Source: an uncultured Bacteroidales bacterium (GTDB lineage: Bacteria > Bacteroidota > Bacteroidia > Bacteroidales > UBA932). Taken from it: DNA of 64,000 nucleotides. The stretch is taken from NCBI GenBank assembly GCA_945868745.1, contig CAMBMK010000003.1, forward strand, positions 23,779 to 87,778, in the 5' to 3' direction. A program made the position numbers and the translations under genes. Below the pieces are notes generated by a model. That model ran no database searches. It saw only the letters and a list, made by a program, of their open reading frames with translations, and was not told the DNA's origin. Below, in pieces: positions 37,860-48,040 of this stretch. Within the stretch, counting starts at the first letter, position 1, and every line of letters starts with the position of its first letter.

Positions 37860-37868
37860 AATTGTACA

Positions 37869-38510
37869 TCATTTGTCCACATTGCCCGCGTTCAGGCTTT
37901 CGTATCGCTCGAGTCCCTTTGCCGAGAGGAGCGACCTTACAAGCGTCATCTTGACAGTCGCCAGCAGCCTTTTCACCGACACCTTGCGGAACCCTGTCAC
38001 AATCTCCCCGCTGTTGTATTTGTCGATTCCCGTGTGCATGAGAGGAATCAGCACTATTGTCGCCTCAATGTCGAGGTCGCTCCGGATGAAGCCCTCCTCA
38101 ATCCCCCTTTCGAAGAAACTGTACATCATGTCCCTCACGGTCTTGCTCTTTTCGATGATGACCCTGCGCGAAGTATCCGGATAATACTTGTTGATTTCGT
38201 CCATCATCCGCTTGTCGGATTCCATTATCTTTTTGTTCTCCACTGCATCCAGCCAGCATTTCAGGACTTCCACCACATCCTTGTCCCTGATAAGGTTCTT
38301 CAGCATCTGGATGTTCTTCTGTATCTGGAACCTGCATACCGATGCCACAAGGTCCTCCTTCTGCGGATACAGCTGATAGAAAGTCTTTTTGGAGATCCCG
38401 ACGGCACGGCACACATCGTCGATTGTCGTCACCCTCACTCCGGACTTCCGGAACAGCCCGTCCGCTGCAAGCAGTATCGATTCTTTGGTTTCTTCAGAGG
38501 TCATAACCAT
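37869..38510 (-). CDS. TetR/AcrR family transcriptional regulator
   Basis: ILLAADGLFRKSGVRVTTIDDVCRAVGISKKTFYQLYPQKEDLV. Confidence 0.93.
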   Translation of the reverse strand: MVMTSEETKESILLAADGLFRKSGVRVTTIDDVCRAVGISKKTFYQLYPQKEDLVASVCRFQIQKNIQMLKNLIRDKDVVEVLKCWLDAVENKKIMESDKRMMDEINKYYPDTSRRVIIEKSKTVRDMMYSFFERGIEEGFIRSDLDIEATIVLIPLMHTGIDKYNSGEIVTGFRKVSVKRLLATVKMTLVRSLLSAKGLERYESLNAGNVDK

Positions 38511-38848
38511 ACATTTTTCATTCAACTCCCGCCTGCCTTCTGCAAGCGGCCCGACAATCAATGCAAAACTATTGCCAAGAAAGCCGTTCCAGGCAATTCT
38601 GAACAACTTTTTTAACAAAAATGAAAACTCAATATTTGTTCAAATATTAGCTATCTTACTGTTATTCATTATATTAAAATGTTACACGCGGAAACTTTGA
38701 AATTTTTCAAGTTTCCCGGTACCGTGACACCCTGTCACTGACGGAAGCCTCCCGCTGACGTTTTGCACCCCCGGTCTTTTGAGTATCTGCGGATTTTGAC
38801 TATCTTTGGAGTTTGTCCGGCACCAACTGCCGGCCAATCAGACACATT

Positions 38849-39739
38849 ATGTTCGAACTGCTTGCAATCCATTGGAATATGGATCCGGTGCTGGTCCATA
38901 TCGGCAATTTAGGTATCCGCTGGTACTCCCTGCTGTTCATCAGCGGCTTCGTGCTCGGATGGTTCATTTTCAGATATTTCTTCCGCAGGGAAGGCATCAG
39001 CGAGACACTGCTGGACCCCCTGCTTTACACGCTGCTCATCGGTACCATCGTGGGAGCGCGCCTGGGACACTGCCTCTTCTACCAGCCCGACTACTACCTG
39101 GGCAGCTGGAAGGGTTTTCTCGAGATATTCATGCCGTGGAAGGGCGGTCTTGCAAGCCACGGCGGAGCGATTGCGCTTCTGATAGCAATGTGGTGGTACG
39201 CAAGCCATTACGGCAAGAAAAATCACTTTGACTTTGTGTGGATAATGGACCACCTCGCCATAGCAACGGCATTTGCAGCCACCTTCATCCGCCTCGGAAA
39301 CCTCTGCAATTCGGAGATTTACGGATGCGAGACCTCCCTTCCGTGGGGATTCATCTTCGAGCGTAACGCCGACCCTTCAAATCCGGCAGACCCGGAATGG
39401 AACCCGCACCATCCGACGCAGCTCTACGAGGCGCTCTCCTACCTCATCCTCGGCACAATACTCATCCTCATCTACAGATTCAGGCTTGACAAGACCTTCA
39501 GGGGCACATTCATCGGCCTTTTCCTCATCGGATGCTTCGGAATGAGGTTCCTCATCGAGTTCATAAAGAATGACCAGGTGGCATTCGAGGAAGGGATGAA
39601 ATTGAATATGGGACAGCTGCTCAGCATCCCGTTCATACTGCTCGGCATCGGTTTCCTTGTCTATGCCCATGTCCGGAAGGTCCCTGCCGCGGCAGTTCAC
39701 CCGGCTCCCGCAAACTGCAGGAAGCAGGTCAAAAAGTAA
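38849..39739 (+). CDS. lgt: Prolipoprotein diacylglyceryl transferase
   Basis: GIRWYSLLFISGFVLGW; GARLGHCLFYQPDYYL; GGLASHGGAIA; RLGNLCNSEIYG. Confidence 0.96.
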   Translation: MFELLAIHWNMDPVLVHIGNLGIRWYSLLFISGFVLGWFIFRYFFRREGISETLLDPLLYTLLIGTIVGARLGHCLFYQPDYYLGSWKGFLEIFMPWKGGLASHGGAIALLIAMWWYASHYGKKNHFDFVWIMDHLAIATAFAATFIRLGNLCNSEIYGCETSLPWGFIFERNADPSNPADPEWNPHHPTQLYEALSYLILGTILILIYRFRLDKTFRGTFIGLFLIGCFGMRFLIEFIKNDQVAFEEGMKLNMGQLLSIPFILLGIGFLVYAHVRKVPAAAVHPAPANCRKQVKK

Positions 39740-39745
39740 AAGATT

Positions 39746-40531
39746 ATGGCCGGATTTGACGCCGTATTCTTCGACATTGACGGAACACTTGTTCCGTTTG
39801 GAGCCACAGGTATGCCGCAAAGCACCGTCGCGGCGCTGGATGCTCTCAGGGCACGCGGGGTAAAGGTCATCGTCAACAGCGGACGCCCTCCGATGCTCAT
39901 CAACAATCTCGGCGGTTACCCTTTCGACGGCTTCGTGTGCATGAACGGCGGTCTGCTCATCCTCGAAGGAAAGGTCGTGTGGAAGAAGCCCATCGACAGG
40001 GAGGACGCCCTCGCAGTAATCAGGATTTCGGAGGAGCTTGGAGTGTCCTGCGCGGCTTTCACGGAGGACAGCCTCATGCTCAACTTCCACAGCGAGAATG
40101 AAATACGCCTTGCAAAGGCCATCAATATAGAGTTTACCCGCATCGGCGACATCAGGGAGCTCCTCCGCGGCGGAGGGGAAATCTGCCAGTTTACGGTCTA
40201 TGCTGACGAGTCCCTTGAAAAGCATTTTCTTCCGCCGGCCACAAGGCACATCTGCTGCCCGAGGTGGAGTCCGGAGTTTATGGACATAGACCCGGACAGC
40301 ACTTCAAAGGCGGACGGCATCAGGCGCATGGCCGGGATCCTGGGTATCGATGCATCCCGGACGATGGCCTTCGGGGACGGGGGCAACGACATCAGCATGC
40401 TGAAGGCGGCAGGAGTCGGAGTGGCCATGGGCAATGCCTCCGACGATGTAAAGTCCCACGCCGCCTATGTCACCACCTCCGCCTCCGAAGACGGCATAGC
40501 CAATGCCCTGAAGCATTTCGGTCTTGTCTGA
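39746..40531 (+). CDS. Cof-type HAD-IIB family hydrolase
   Basis: AVFFDIDGTLVPFG; KADGIRRMAGILGID; MAFGDGGNDISMLKAAGVGVAMGNA. Confidence 0.94.
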   Translation: MAGFDAVFFDIDGTLVPFGATGMPQSTVAALDALRARGVKVIVNSGRPPMLINNLGGYPFDGFVCMNGGLLILEGKVVWKKPIDREDALAVIRISEELGVSCAAFTEDSLMLNFHSENEIRLAKAINIEFTRIGDIRELLRGGGEICQFTVYADESLEKHFLPPATRHICCPRWSPEFMDIDPDSTSKADGIRRMAGILGIDASRTMAFGDGGNDISMLKAAGVGVAMGNASDDVKSHAAYVTTSASEDGIANALKHFGLV

Positions 40532-40564
40532 CGCCACCGGAGATCAATGTTTTTGACATTTACA

Positions 40565-40594
40565 GTACAGGCTGGCCCCGGGGCCAGCCTGTAC
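40565..40594. repeat. 30-bp perfect palindrome GTACAGGCTGGCCCC|GGGGCCAGCCTGTAC
   Basis: Direct reading; convergent gap between HAD gene and pgk. Confidence 0.95.
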
Positions 40595-40618
40595 CGCAAA
40601 TATGTGTTTTGACAATGA

Positions 40619-41878
40619 TTATTCTTCGCCGCGGATTGCTGCGATGCCAGGGAGAACCTTGCCTTCGATGGCCTCGAGCATTGCACCGCCGCCGGTGGAC
40701 ACATAGCTTACCTTGTCGGCGTAGCCCATCTTGGTAACGGCTGCAACGGAGTCACCGCCGCCCACGAGGGTGTAGGCACCGTTCCTGGTAGCCTCTGCGA
40801 GGTCCTCTGCAATCTGGAGGGTACCCTTTGCGAAGGTAGGGAGCTCAAATACGCCCACAGGACCGTTCCAGAGGATGGTCTTGGACTCGAGGATGATCTT
40901 CTTCCAGTTGGCGAGGGACTCGTCGGCAGCATCCATACCCTCCCAGTCCTCAGGAATGTTGTAGATGTCAAACACCTTGGTAGGGGTGTCGTTCTTGAAC
41001 TCCTGTGCGCATACGGTTGCTACGGAAAGGCTGATGTTGACGCCCTTTGCCTTTGCTTCCTCGAGGATTGCAAGTGCCTCAGGCATAAGCTCGTCCTCGT
41101 GGAGGGACATACCGATGTGACCGCCCTGGGCCTTGATGAAGGTGTATCCCATACCGCCGCCGATGATGAGGTTGTCAACCTTGCCGAGAAGGTTCTTCAG
41201 CACTGCAAGCTTGGAAGACACCTTGCTTCCGCCGATGATTGCGGTAAACGGACGCTTTGCATTCTTGAGGACGTTGTCGATGGCAACGATTTCGCCTTCC
41301 ATGAGGTAGCCGAACATCTTGTCATTCGGGAAGTATTCGGCGATGAGGGCGGTTGAGCCGTGTGCACGGTGTGCGGTGCCGAAAGCGTCGTTGATGTAGC
41401 AGTCGGCATATGAAGCGAGCTTCTTGACAAACTCCTTCTGGCTTGCCTTCACGGCCTTCTTTGCAGCTGCCTTCTCCTCATCGGTGGCATCCTCTGCAAG
41501 ACCTCTCGGCTTGCCTTCCTCCTCTGCATAGAAGCGGAGGTTTTCGAGAAGGAGAACCTCGCCCGGCTTCAGGGCAGCAGCCTGTGCGTCAGCCTTCTGG
41601 CAGTCGTCAGCAAACTGGACAGGTACTCCGAGGCACTCGGATACATGGTCCACGATGTGCTTGAGGGAGAATTTCGGGTCCACCTTCTTAGGACGTCCGA
41701 GGTGGGACATGATGATGAGGGAACCGCCTTTTTCGAGCACCTTCTTGAGGGTTGGCATGGCCCTGCGGATACGGGTGTCGTCGGTGATGTTGAAATTCTC
41801 GTCGAGCGGAACATTGAAATCTACTCTGACAATGGCTTTTTTGCCGGTAAAGTCATAAGTGTCGATGTGCTGTTGCAT
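40619..41878 (-). CDS. pgk: Phosphoglycerate kinase
   Basis: [63 protein letters not shown]. Confidence 0.97.
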   Translation of the reverse strand: MQQHIDTYDFTGKKAIVRVDFNVPLDENFNITDDTRIRRAMPTLKKVLEKGGSLIIMSHLGRPKKVDPKFSLKHIVDHVSECLGVPVQFADDCQKADAQAAALKPGEVLLLENLRFYAEEEGKPRGLAEDATDEEKAAAKKAVKASQKEFVKKLASYADCYINDAFGTAHRAHGSTALIAEYFPNDKMFGYLMEGEIVAIDNVLKNAKRPFTAIIGGSKVSSKLAVLKNLLGKVDNLIIGGGMGYTFIKAQGGHIGMSLHEDELMPEALAILEEAKAKGVNISLSVATVCAQEFKNDTPTKVFDIYNIPEDWEGMDAADESLANWKKIILESKTILWNGPVGVFELPTFAKGTLQIAEDLAEATRNGAYTLVGGGDSVAAVTKMGYADKVSYVSTGGGAMLEAIEGKVLPGIAAIRGEE

Positions 41879-42005
41879 TGTATTTGATTTTTATACGTAA
41901 TTTTCGCTAACCAACCTGCAAATTTAACAATTTTCGGCCAATAGAAAAATCTACAGGGGCCAATTGTCAGGAATTGAGTATCTTTGCAGTCCAATACGAC
42001 ACAAT

Positions 42006-42938
42006 ATGGCAATAGAATATCCGTCAGCGTCCTGGATGGACTACGAACTCATTGACTCGGGCAATTTCGAGAAACTGGAAAGGTTCGGGCCTTACTGCAT
42101 GGCCCGTCCCGAGCCTAAGGCATTGTGGGACAAGACCATGAGCGATGCCCAGTGGGACAGGGCCATCCACACGCGCTTCCGCCCTGGAGCCGGCTTCGGC
42201 AAGGCCGGCAAGGAGGACAGCGGCACATGGGACCGCCTCAAGAAGATGGATGACCAGTGGTACATCAGGTACAGGGGCTCGGACGGGCCGGCCTTCAGCC
42301 TCAGGCTCGGACTGACCTCGTTCAAGCATGTGGGAGTATTCCCCGAGCAGGCACCCAACTGGGAGTATATCCATGCCAACACCCGCAGGCTGTGCGAAAA
42401 GGCCAGGGCTGAAGGAAAGCCGGTCCCGAAGGTGCTCAACCTCTTTGCCTACACGGGTGCCGCATCCCTTGCCGCAAAGTCGGCCGGAGCCGATGTCACC
42501 CACCTCGACTCGGTGCGCCAGGTGGTTACCTGGGCCCGCGGCAATATGGAGCAGAGCCGCCTGGACGGGATCCGCTGGGTTGTGGAGGACGCCATGAAAT
42601 TTGCCCGCCGCGAGGCAAAAAGGGGCAATGTCTATCAGGGAATCATCCTCGACCCTCCGGCCTACGGACACGGTCCCGACGGGGAGAAATGGAAGCTGGA
42701 CGAGTGCCTTTTCGATATGCTCAGGTGCGTCTCCTCCATCCTTGCCCCGCAGGATGCCTTCATGGTGCTCAACCTCTATTCCAACGGCTATTCGGCAATG
42801 CTCGGCGAGACCCTGGTCCGCGAAGCCTTCGGCCTGAAACAGAATTCGCCGGAGGAAATATCCAGCGGCGAACTCTGTCTGAAAGACCGTTACGGCAAAA
42901 TACTGCCTCTGAGCATCTACGTGAGGCTTTCACGCTGA
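42006..42938 (+). CDS. Class I SAM-dependent RNA methyltransferase (RlmI-like)
   Basis: VLNLFAYTGAASLAAKSAGADVTHLDSVRQVVTWARGN; IILDPPAYGHGP. Confidence 0.88.
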   Translation: MAIEYPSASWMDYELIDSGNFEKLERFGPYCMARPEPKALWDKTMSDAQWDRAIHTRFRPGAGFGKAGKEDSGTWDRLKKMDDQWYIRYRGSDGPAFSLRLGLTSFKHVGVFPEQAPNWEYIHANTRRLCEKARAEGKPVPKVLNLFAYTGAASLAAKSAGADVTHLDSVRQVVTWARGNMEQSRLDGIRWVVEDAMKFARREAKRGNVYQGIILDPPAYGHGPDGEKWKLDECLFDMLRCVSSILAPQDAFMVLNLYSNGYSAMLGETLVREAFGLKQNSPEEISSGELCLKDRYGKILPLSIYVRLSR

Positions 42939-42951
42939 CGCCACCCCTTCC

Positions 42952-45900
42952 CTACTGTTCCGGGAACAGGCTCTGGAACCCTTCCAGGAGGGCCTGTGCC
43001 ATCTCCTTGGAGCCGTTGCGGTTATAGACATCCGAGAGGTAGTAGATGCAGTTGCAGCAAAGCTCGAAATTGTCCTGGCCGTAGTCATAGAAATCCGCAA
43101 AGAACCTTGCCGACGTGAGTATTTCTTCGGCAAATCTTGAGGCAAGTTCTTCGGCCTTTTCCTTTGCGCCTGCGGCATAGTAGGCATCCACCATCCCCAG
43201 CACAGTGACGTCATTTGGATAGAATCCGAGGCATATGCTTTCGAGCGGGAAATTTTCCGCCGGCACGCACTCCTGGCATCTGTCAAGCATTGCCACTGCC
43301 TCATCCATCCTTCCCCTGTCAATCAGGAGATTGGCCATGTTGAGGAATATGTCCCTCTGCGGGATGACTCCGATGAAGGTATAGAGATTCTGGTAATCGA
43401 CGAAATAGTCCTTTCTCGACAGGGCATCCCAGCAATAGGAGTTCTCCATCTTGTCGAGAAGTCCCTCCATATCCACCTTGCCCAGATTCCTGCCCGCCGA
43501 TGAGATGGTATTCTTGATCGGCACGAGATGGTAGGAGAATCCGTCATACATCAGATATGACTTCTGGCCCACATTGAGGTCGGCTCCCATCGAAAGCATG
43601 CTGATCGGGCGCGACCAGTCGTAATTGCTCAGCAGGTCGAGCATGAACAGTTCAGGCTTTGAGATATAGTGCTTGTCCTTAGGGATTTCCATCACGATTC
43701 TGTCCGGGATGGAATCGGCATATTCCTGCGGCAGGATGCCGTATTTGAGGACATTTTCCTTATTGACAGGGATGCTGAACCTGCGCGACATTATGTAGTC
43801 GGCGCGGGTGCCGTCCTCGAGGGTGATCTTTGCGTCAGGATGGCGGAAAACGGCCATCACGTCGGCAAGTGGTATCACCTGGTCGCGGGTATCGACTATC
43901 TGTACGAGCTCGTTGGTACCGTAGAGATACTGCGACCTCGGCACCTGCAGGGGAAGAGGCGCGGACTCGTTGATGGCATATTTCATCTGCTCGATATGCC
44001 AGTCGGTCCCGAGGAGCGAGGTGTTGACAATCCTCACATCGGGACGCACGCCTTCCACCTCCTGGGCATACCAGAGCGGGAATGTGTCGTTGTCCCCGTG
44101 GGTTATGAGGATGCCGTCCGGGCCCACCGCGTTGAGATAGTTCTTTGCCATTTCCACGGAGGTGTAGCGGTTGCTTCTGTCATGGTCGTCCCAGTTCTGC
44201 TGGGCCATGAGGGCAGGCACGAAGAGGCACAGGAGCGTCACAGTGGAGGCTGCGGCAAGGTGTCCGCGGCTCATCTTCGAGGTGATCCATCCGTACAGGG
44301 CGGCCACTGCAAGTCCAATCCATATCGAGAACGCATAGAACGAACCGGCATAGGCGTAATCCCTCTCACGTACCTGGTAAGGCGGTTGGTTGAGATAGAC
44401 CACGATGGCGATTCCGGTCATGAAGAAGAGCAGGAATGTCACCCAGCAGCCCCTCCTGTCCCTGTCAAACTGGAAGAACAGTCCGAGAAGGCCGAGTATC
44501 AGCGGGAGGAAGAAATAATGGTTCTTGCCCTTGTTGCCTGAAAGGCACTCCGGGGCCCCGCTCTGGTCGCCGAGACGTATCTCGTCGATGAACCTGACTC
44601 CGCTTTCCCAGTTGCCGTAGAAGATGTTGCCCGGAGAAGGGCTGTGGATGTCGTTCTGACGGCCCACGAAGTTCCACATGAAATATCTCCAGTACATCCA
44701 GTTGATCTGGTAGTCAAAGAAGAAGACCAGATTGGTGCCGAAAGACGGTTTCTTGTATTTTGCGCCCGGCACTGTGGTGCCCTTTCCGTCCATATAGCTC
44801 TGGTAGAAGCGGATATGGGAGTCGCTCTGGTTGCTCCACATGCGCGGGAAGAGCATCTTGCCTTCGGAGGCGTATTCGGCGTCGAGAGGGCCGGTGACCT
44901 TCTTGTATTTTCCGTCGATATAGGCGTAGTAGTCGCGGGTGAAAAGGTCGTCGTAAGGAGCGCCGAAATACTGCCCATAGACAAGCGGGGTGCTTCCGTA
45001 CTGCTCACGGGAGAGGTATTTCCCGAGGGCAAAGGCATTGTCCGGCTGGTTCTCGTTGGTAGGCGGCATCACGTTGGAACGGATGATCACTATACTGAAG
45101 ATCGAGAATCCCACCACGATGGACGTGAAGCACATCAGCGAGGTGGTCCAGAAGACCTTGTCCTTTTTGTAGAGGACCGACACGCCCCAGAAGCACAGCA
45201 CCAGCAGCGCGACGATGAAGAATGCGGCTCCGCTGTTGACCGGAAGCCCGAAGGTGTTGACGAAAAGCAGGTCGGTGTATGCGGCGAGCTTCGGCACCCA
45301 CGGCACTATCACAAACAGCACCAGGGCCAGGATTACCACAGATATGAGGAAAATCTTGACATATTCCCACAAGGTGTACCTGTCATGCTCGCGCTTGCGG
45401 TAGAAGTACAGGAACACGAGCGCCGGGATAGCGAGGAGGTTGAGAAGGTGGACTCCGATGGAAAGTCCCATCAGGAAGGCTATCAGCACGATCCAGCGGT
45501 TGGAATGGGGCTGGTCGGCCTGCTCGTACCACTTCAGCATCGCCCACACGACCATCGCCGTAAACAGGGATGACATCGCATAGACCTCGCCCTCTACCGC
45601 GCTGAACCAGAAGGTGTCCGAGAAGCAGTAGGCAAGGGCGCCGACGGCTCCCGAGCCCATAATGGCCACTGCCTGCCCTGTAGTCCACCTGCCGTCATGG
45701 GCCCTGAAGAGCCTCTTGGCGAAGAAAACTATGGTCAGATAGAGGAAAAAAATCGTGAGCGCCGAGCACAGGGCACTCATCGCATTGACGGCCACGGCTG
45801 CGTGTTCGGGTCCTGCAAACATTGAGAATACACGCGCAACCAGCTGGAATACAGGGTTTCCCGGAGGATGTCCGACTTCCAGTTTGTATGATGACGCGAT

Positions 45901-46023
45901 AAATTCCCCACAGTCCCAGAATGAGGCGGTAGGCTCTATCGTGGACAGGTATGTGACAGCTGCGGTTACAAGTACGGCCGCTGCCACGATACGGTGCCAG
46001 AATGTGAATCTGCGTTTATCCAT
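42952..46023 (-). CDS. DUF2723 family membrane protein
   Basis: TYLSTIEPTASFWDCGEFIASSYKLEVGHPPGNPVFQLVARVFSMF; many TM segments; long C-terminal soluble domain. Confidence 0.92.
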   Translation of the reverse strand: MDKRRFTFWHRIVAAAVLVTAAVTYLSTIEPTASFWDCGEFIASSYKLEVGHPPGNPVFQLVARVFSMFAGPEHAAVAVNAMSALCSALTIFFLYLTIVFFAKRLFRAHDGRWTTGQAVAIMGSGAVGALAYCFSDTFWFSAVEGEVYAMSSLFTAMVVWAMLKWYEQADQPHSNRWIVLIAFLMGLSIGVHLLNLLAIPALVFLYFYRKREHDRYTLWEYVKIFLISVVILALVLFVIVPWVPKLAAYTDLLFVNTFGLPVNSGAAFFIVALLVLCFWGVSVLYKKDKVFWTTSLMCFTSIVVGFSIFSIVIIRSNVMPPTNENQPDNAFALGKYLSREQYGSTPLVYGQYFGAPYDDLFTRDYYAYIDGKYKKVTGPLDAEYASEGKMLFPRMWSNQSDSHIRFYQSYMDGKGTTVPGAKYKKPSFGTNLVFFFDYQINWMYWRYFMWNFVGRQNDIHSPSPGNIFYGNWESGVRFIDEIRLGDQSGAPECLSGNKGKNHYFFLPLILGLLGLFFQFDRDRRGCWVTFLLFFMTGIAIVVYLNQPPYQVRERDYAYAGSFYAFSIWIGLAVAALYGWITSKMSRGHLAAASTVTLLCLFVPALMAQQNWDDHDRSNRYTSVEMAKNYLNAVGPDGILITHGDNDTFPLWYAQEVEGVRPDVRIVNTSLLGTDWHIEQMKYAINESAPLPLQVPRSQYLYGTNELVQIVDTRDQVIPLADVMAVFRHPDAKITLEDGTRADYIMSRRFSIPVNKENVLKYGILPQEYADSIPDRIVMEIPKDKHYISKPELFMLDLLSNYDWSRPISMLSMGADLNVGQKSYLMYDGFSYHLVPIKNTISSAGRNLGKVDMEGLLDKMENSYCWDALSRKDYFVDYQNLYTFIGVIPQRDIFLNMANLLIDRGRMDEAVAMLDRCQECVPAENFPLESICLGFYPNDVTVLGMVDAYYAAGAKEKAEELASRFAEEILTSARFFADFYDYGQDNFELCCNCIYYLSDVYNRNGSKEMAQALLEGFQSLFPEQ

Positions 46024-46091
46024 TGTCTTAATTGTCTTATCCTTCCTACAAAGTTTACAAAGATAAACGAGAATCGCTATCTTTGCAAAAA

Positions 46092-46448
46092 ATGAGCGGA
46101 AAAATGGCTGAAAACGATTGGAAGAAGCGCCTGGGAGTGGTCTATTCGACCAATCCCGATTTTGCATATGAAGAGGAAGAGGCTGCCGCGGCGGAGACCC
46201 TGGAGCCTTCAAGACAGAGGCTCATTGTCGGCATAGACCGGAAGGGGCGCGCAGGCAAGCAGGTGACGCTTGTGAGCGGTTTCGTGGGCACGGAAGAGGA
46301 CCTCAGGGAGCTCGGAAGGGCCCTCAAGATGCGCTGCGGAGTGGGCGGAAGCGCAAAGGACGGGAAAATCACGGTCCAGGGCGATTTCCGCGACAAGGTC
46401 ACGGCCATTCTCAAGGAAATGGGATACAACGCAAAACGCGGTAACTGA
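46092..46448 (+). CDS. Translation initiation factor SUI1/YciH-like
   Basis: RKGRAGKQVTLVSGFVGTEEDLRELGRALKMRCGVGGSAKDGKITVQGDFRDKV. Confidence 0.93.
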   Translation: MSGKMAENDWKKRLGVVYSTNPDFAYEEEEAAAAETLEPSRQRLIVGIDRKGRAGKQVTLVSGFVGTEEDLRELGRALKMRCGVGGSAKDGKITVQGDFRDKVTAILKEMGYNAKRGN

Positions 46449-47185
46449 TGCCTCTGGAGGAATACACTGCCGATACGCTAAGGACGCTTCCTGCCTCGGA
46501 TGCGTTCGTCCAGGCGCTCCCCGTCCGGGAAGCCGCCGGCGCCGCCGCCTCTGCGGGGCCGGATTTGGGGGTATGCATGGCGGTATCGGCCTGCGTCATT
46601 CTTTTTATCCTCTGTCTCAACAAGTTCATGAGAGTGTTCCCCTTTGTGGGAGGGGGCTTTTTCAGGTGGCGCCTGCTTGAGAACATTGAGGACAGCGTCT
46701 CCCTGTCAAGGGACAGGACAACGGTGGCCTGCGCCCTGATCCCTTCGTTGTGCACTATCTATTCCCTGTACGGGGTATTCAATCCGGCCATTGTCCAGGG
46801 ATTTCCAATGGGACTTAGGTGTCTGTCAGTCACTGCCTTGCTTGCAGTCATCATGCTTCTCCGGGCCGGGCTCTGCTCCTTTATGCGTCCCCGCAGCGTC
46901 TCTTCGGAAAGGGGCGGGACAGTGGACAGGCTTATTTATGATTTCATAATACTGCTTGCGGCCGTCTGCGCCGCCACCGCGGGCATTGCATCCGTTGCGG
47001 GAGTCGGCGGGGCGACCGTCAGGACTGTCCTTATCTACGAAACAATTTTCTTTTTTGCCGTTTTCGTTGTATGCAAGGCAGGTATAGGAACTGTTGCTTG
47101 CACGGATTTGAAGACTTTTTTGTATCTTTGCACCCCGGAATTTTTAACGGCCGGAATGATGGTCGCTATTTCCGTGTTTTTATAG
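46448..47185 (+). CDS. DUF4271 domain-containing membrane protein
   Basis: About 6 TM segments; position upstream of hemD in Bacteroidales gene order. Confidence 0.75.
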   Translation: MPLEEYTADTLRTLPASDAFVQALPVREAAGAAASAGPDLGVCMAVSACVILFILCLNKFMRVFPFVGGGFFRWRLLENIEDSVSLSRDRTTVACALIPSLCTIYSLYGVFNPAIVQGFPMGLRCLSVTALLAVIMLLRAGLCSFMRPRSVSSERGGTVDRLIYDFIILLAAVCAATAGIASVAGVGGATVRTVLIYETIFFFAVFVVCKAGIGTVACTDLKTFLYLCTPEFLTAGMMVAISVFL

Positions 47186-47224
47186 ACAATCGAGTTTCGC
47201 GGAGCGGGACCGTAGAGAAGGAAT

Positions 47225-48025
47225 ATGATCAGAAAGATTTTGATTTCGCAGTCAGCGCCGATGGATCTGACTCCCTATAATGCACTGACCGAAAAATTCG
47301 GTGTCCAGATTGATTTCAAACCATTCTTTGTCATAGAGCCCCTTACTTCGAGAGAATTCAGGACTCAAAGACTCAACATTTTGGACTACACTGCAATAGT
47401 GTTTTCCGCAAGACACACCATAGACGCATTCTTCAAGCTTTGCGAAGAGCTTCGCGTGACCGTGCCGGAGACAATGAATTATTTCTGCACGTCGGAGAAG
47501 GTCGCAATGTATCTCCAGAAACATATCGTTTACCGCAAGAGGAAGATTTTCTTCGGACAGAGCACCCCTGATTCGCTGATTTCAGTCATCAGCGCAAAGC
47601 ACAGGGGCGACAGGTTCCTTATCACCACCACTGCCTCGCCGTCGGAAATCCATGCCCTCGACGGCAGTGCCGACAGTGAGGGAAAGCCTTTTGCAGAGCC
47701 TTCCGATGCCATCTCGAGGCAGTTCAAGGCAGCCGGACTCAATTTCACCACCGCTGCTTTCGTAAAGCCTGTTTCCCAGGACCTCAGGGATGCGGGGCTT
47801 GACAGCTATGACATGGCCGTGGTTTACAACCCGGCTGACCTTAAGTCCCTCCAGGAGAATTTCCCGGAGCACGGTGAGGTTACCCTCAAGTTTGTGACCT
47901 TCGGCAAGCAGATTGTGAAGGCGATGGAGGAGGCAGGCATTCCGATTGAGGTGCAGGCCCCGACTCCGGAGGCACCTTCCGTGGCAAAGGCACTGGAGAA
48001 TTATCTGTCCGCACACAACAGGTAG
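47225..48025 (+). CDS. hemD: Uroporphyrinogen-III synthase family protein
   Basis: KILISQSAPMDLTPYNALTEKFGVQIDFKPFFVIEPLTSREFRTQRLNILDYTAIVFSARHTIDAFFKL. Confidence 0.85.
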   Translation: MIRKILISQSAPMDLTPYNALTEKFGVQIDFKPFFVIEPLTSREFRTQRLNILDYTAIVFSARHTIDAFFKLCEELRVTVPETMNYFCTSEKVAMYLQKHIVYRKRKIFFGQSTPDSLISVISAKHRGDRFLITTTASPSEIHALDGSADSEGKPFAEPSDAISRQFKAAGLNFTTAAFVKPVSQDLRDAGLDSYDMAVVYNPADLKSLQENFPEHGEVTLKFVTFGKQIVKAMEEAGIPIEVQAPTPEAPSVAKALENYLSAHNR

Positions 48026-48040
48026 CGGACCGCCTGCCTT

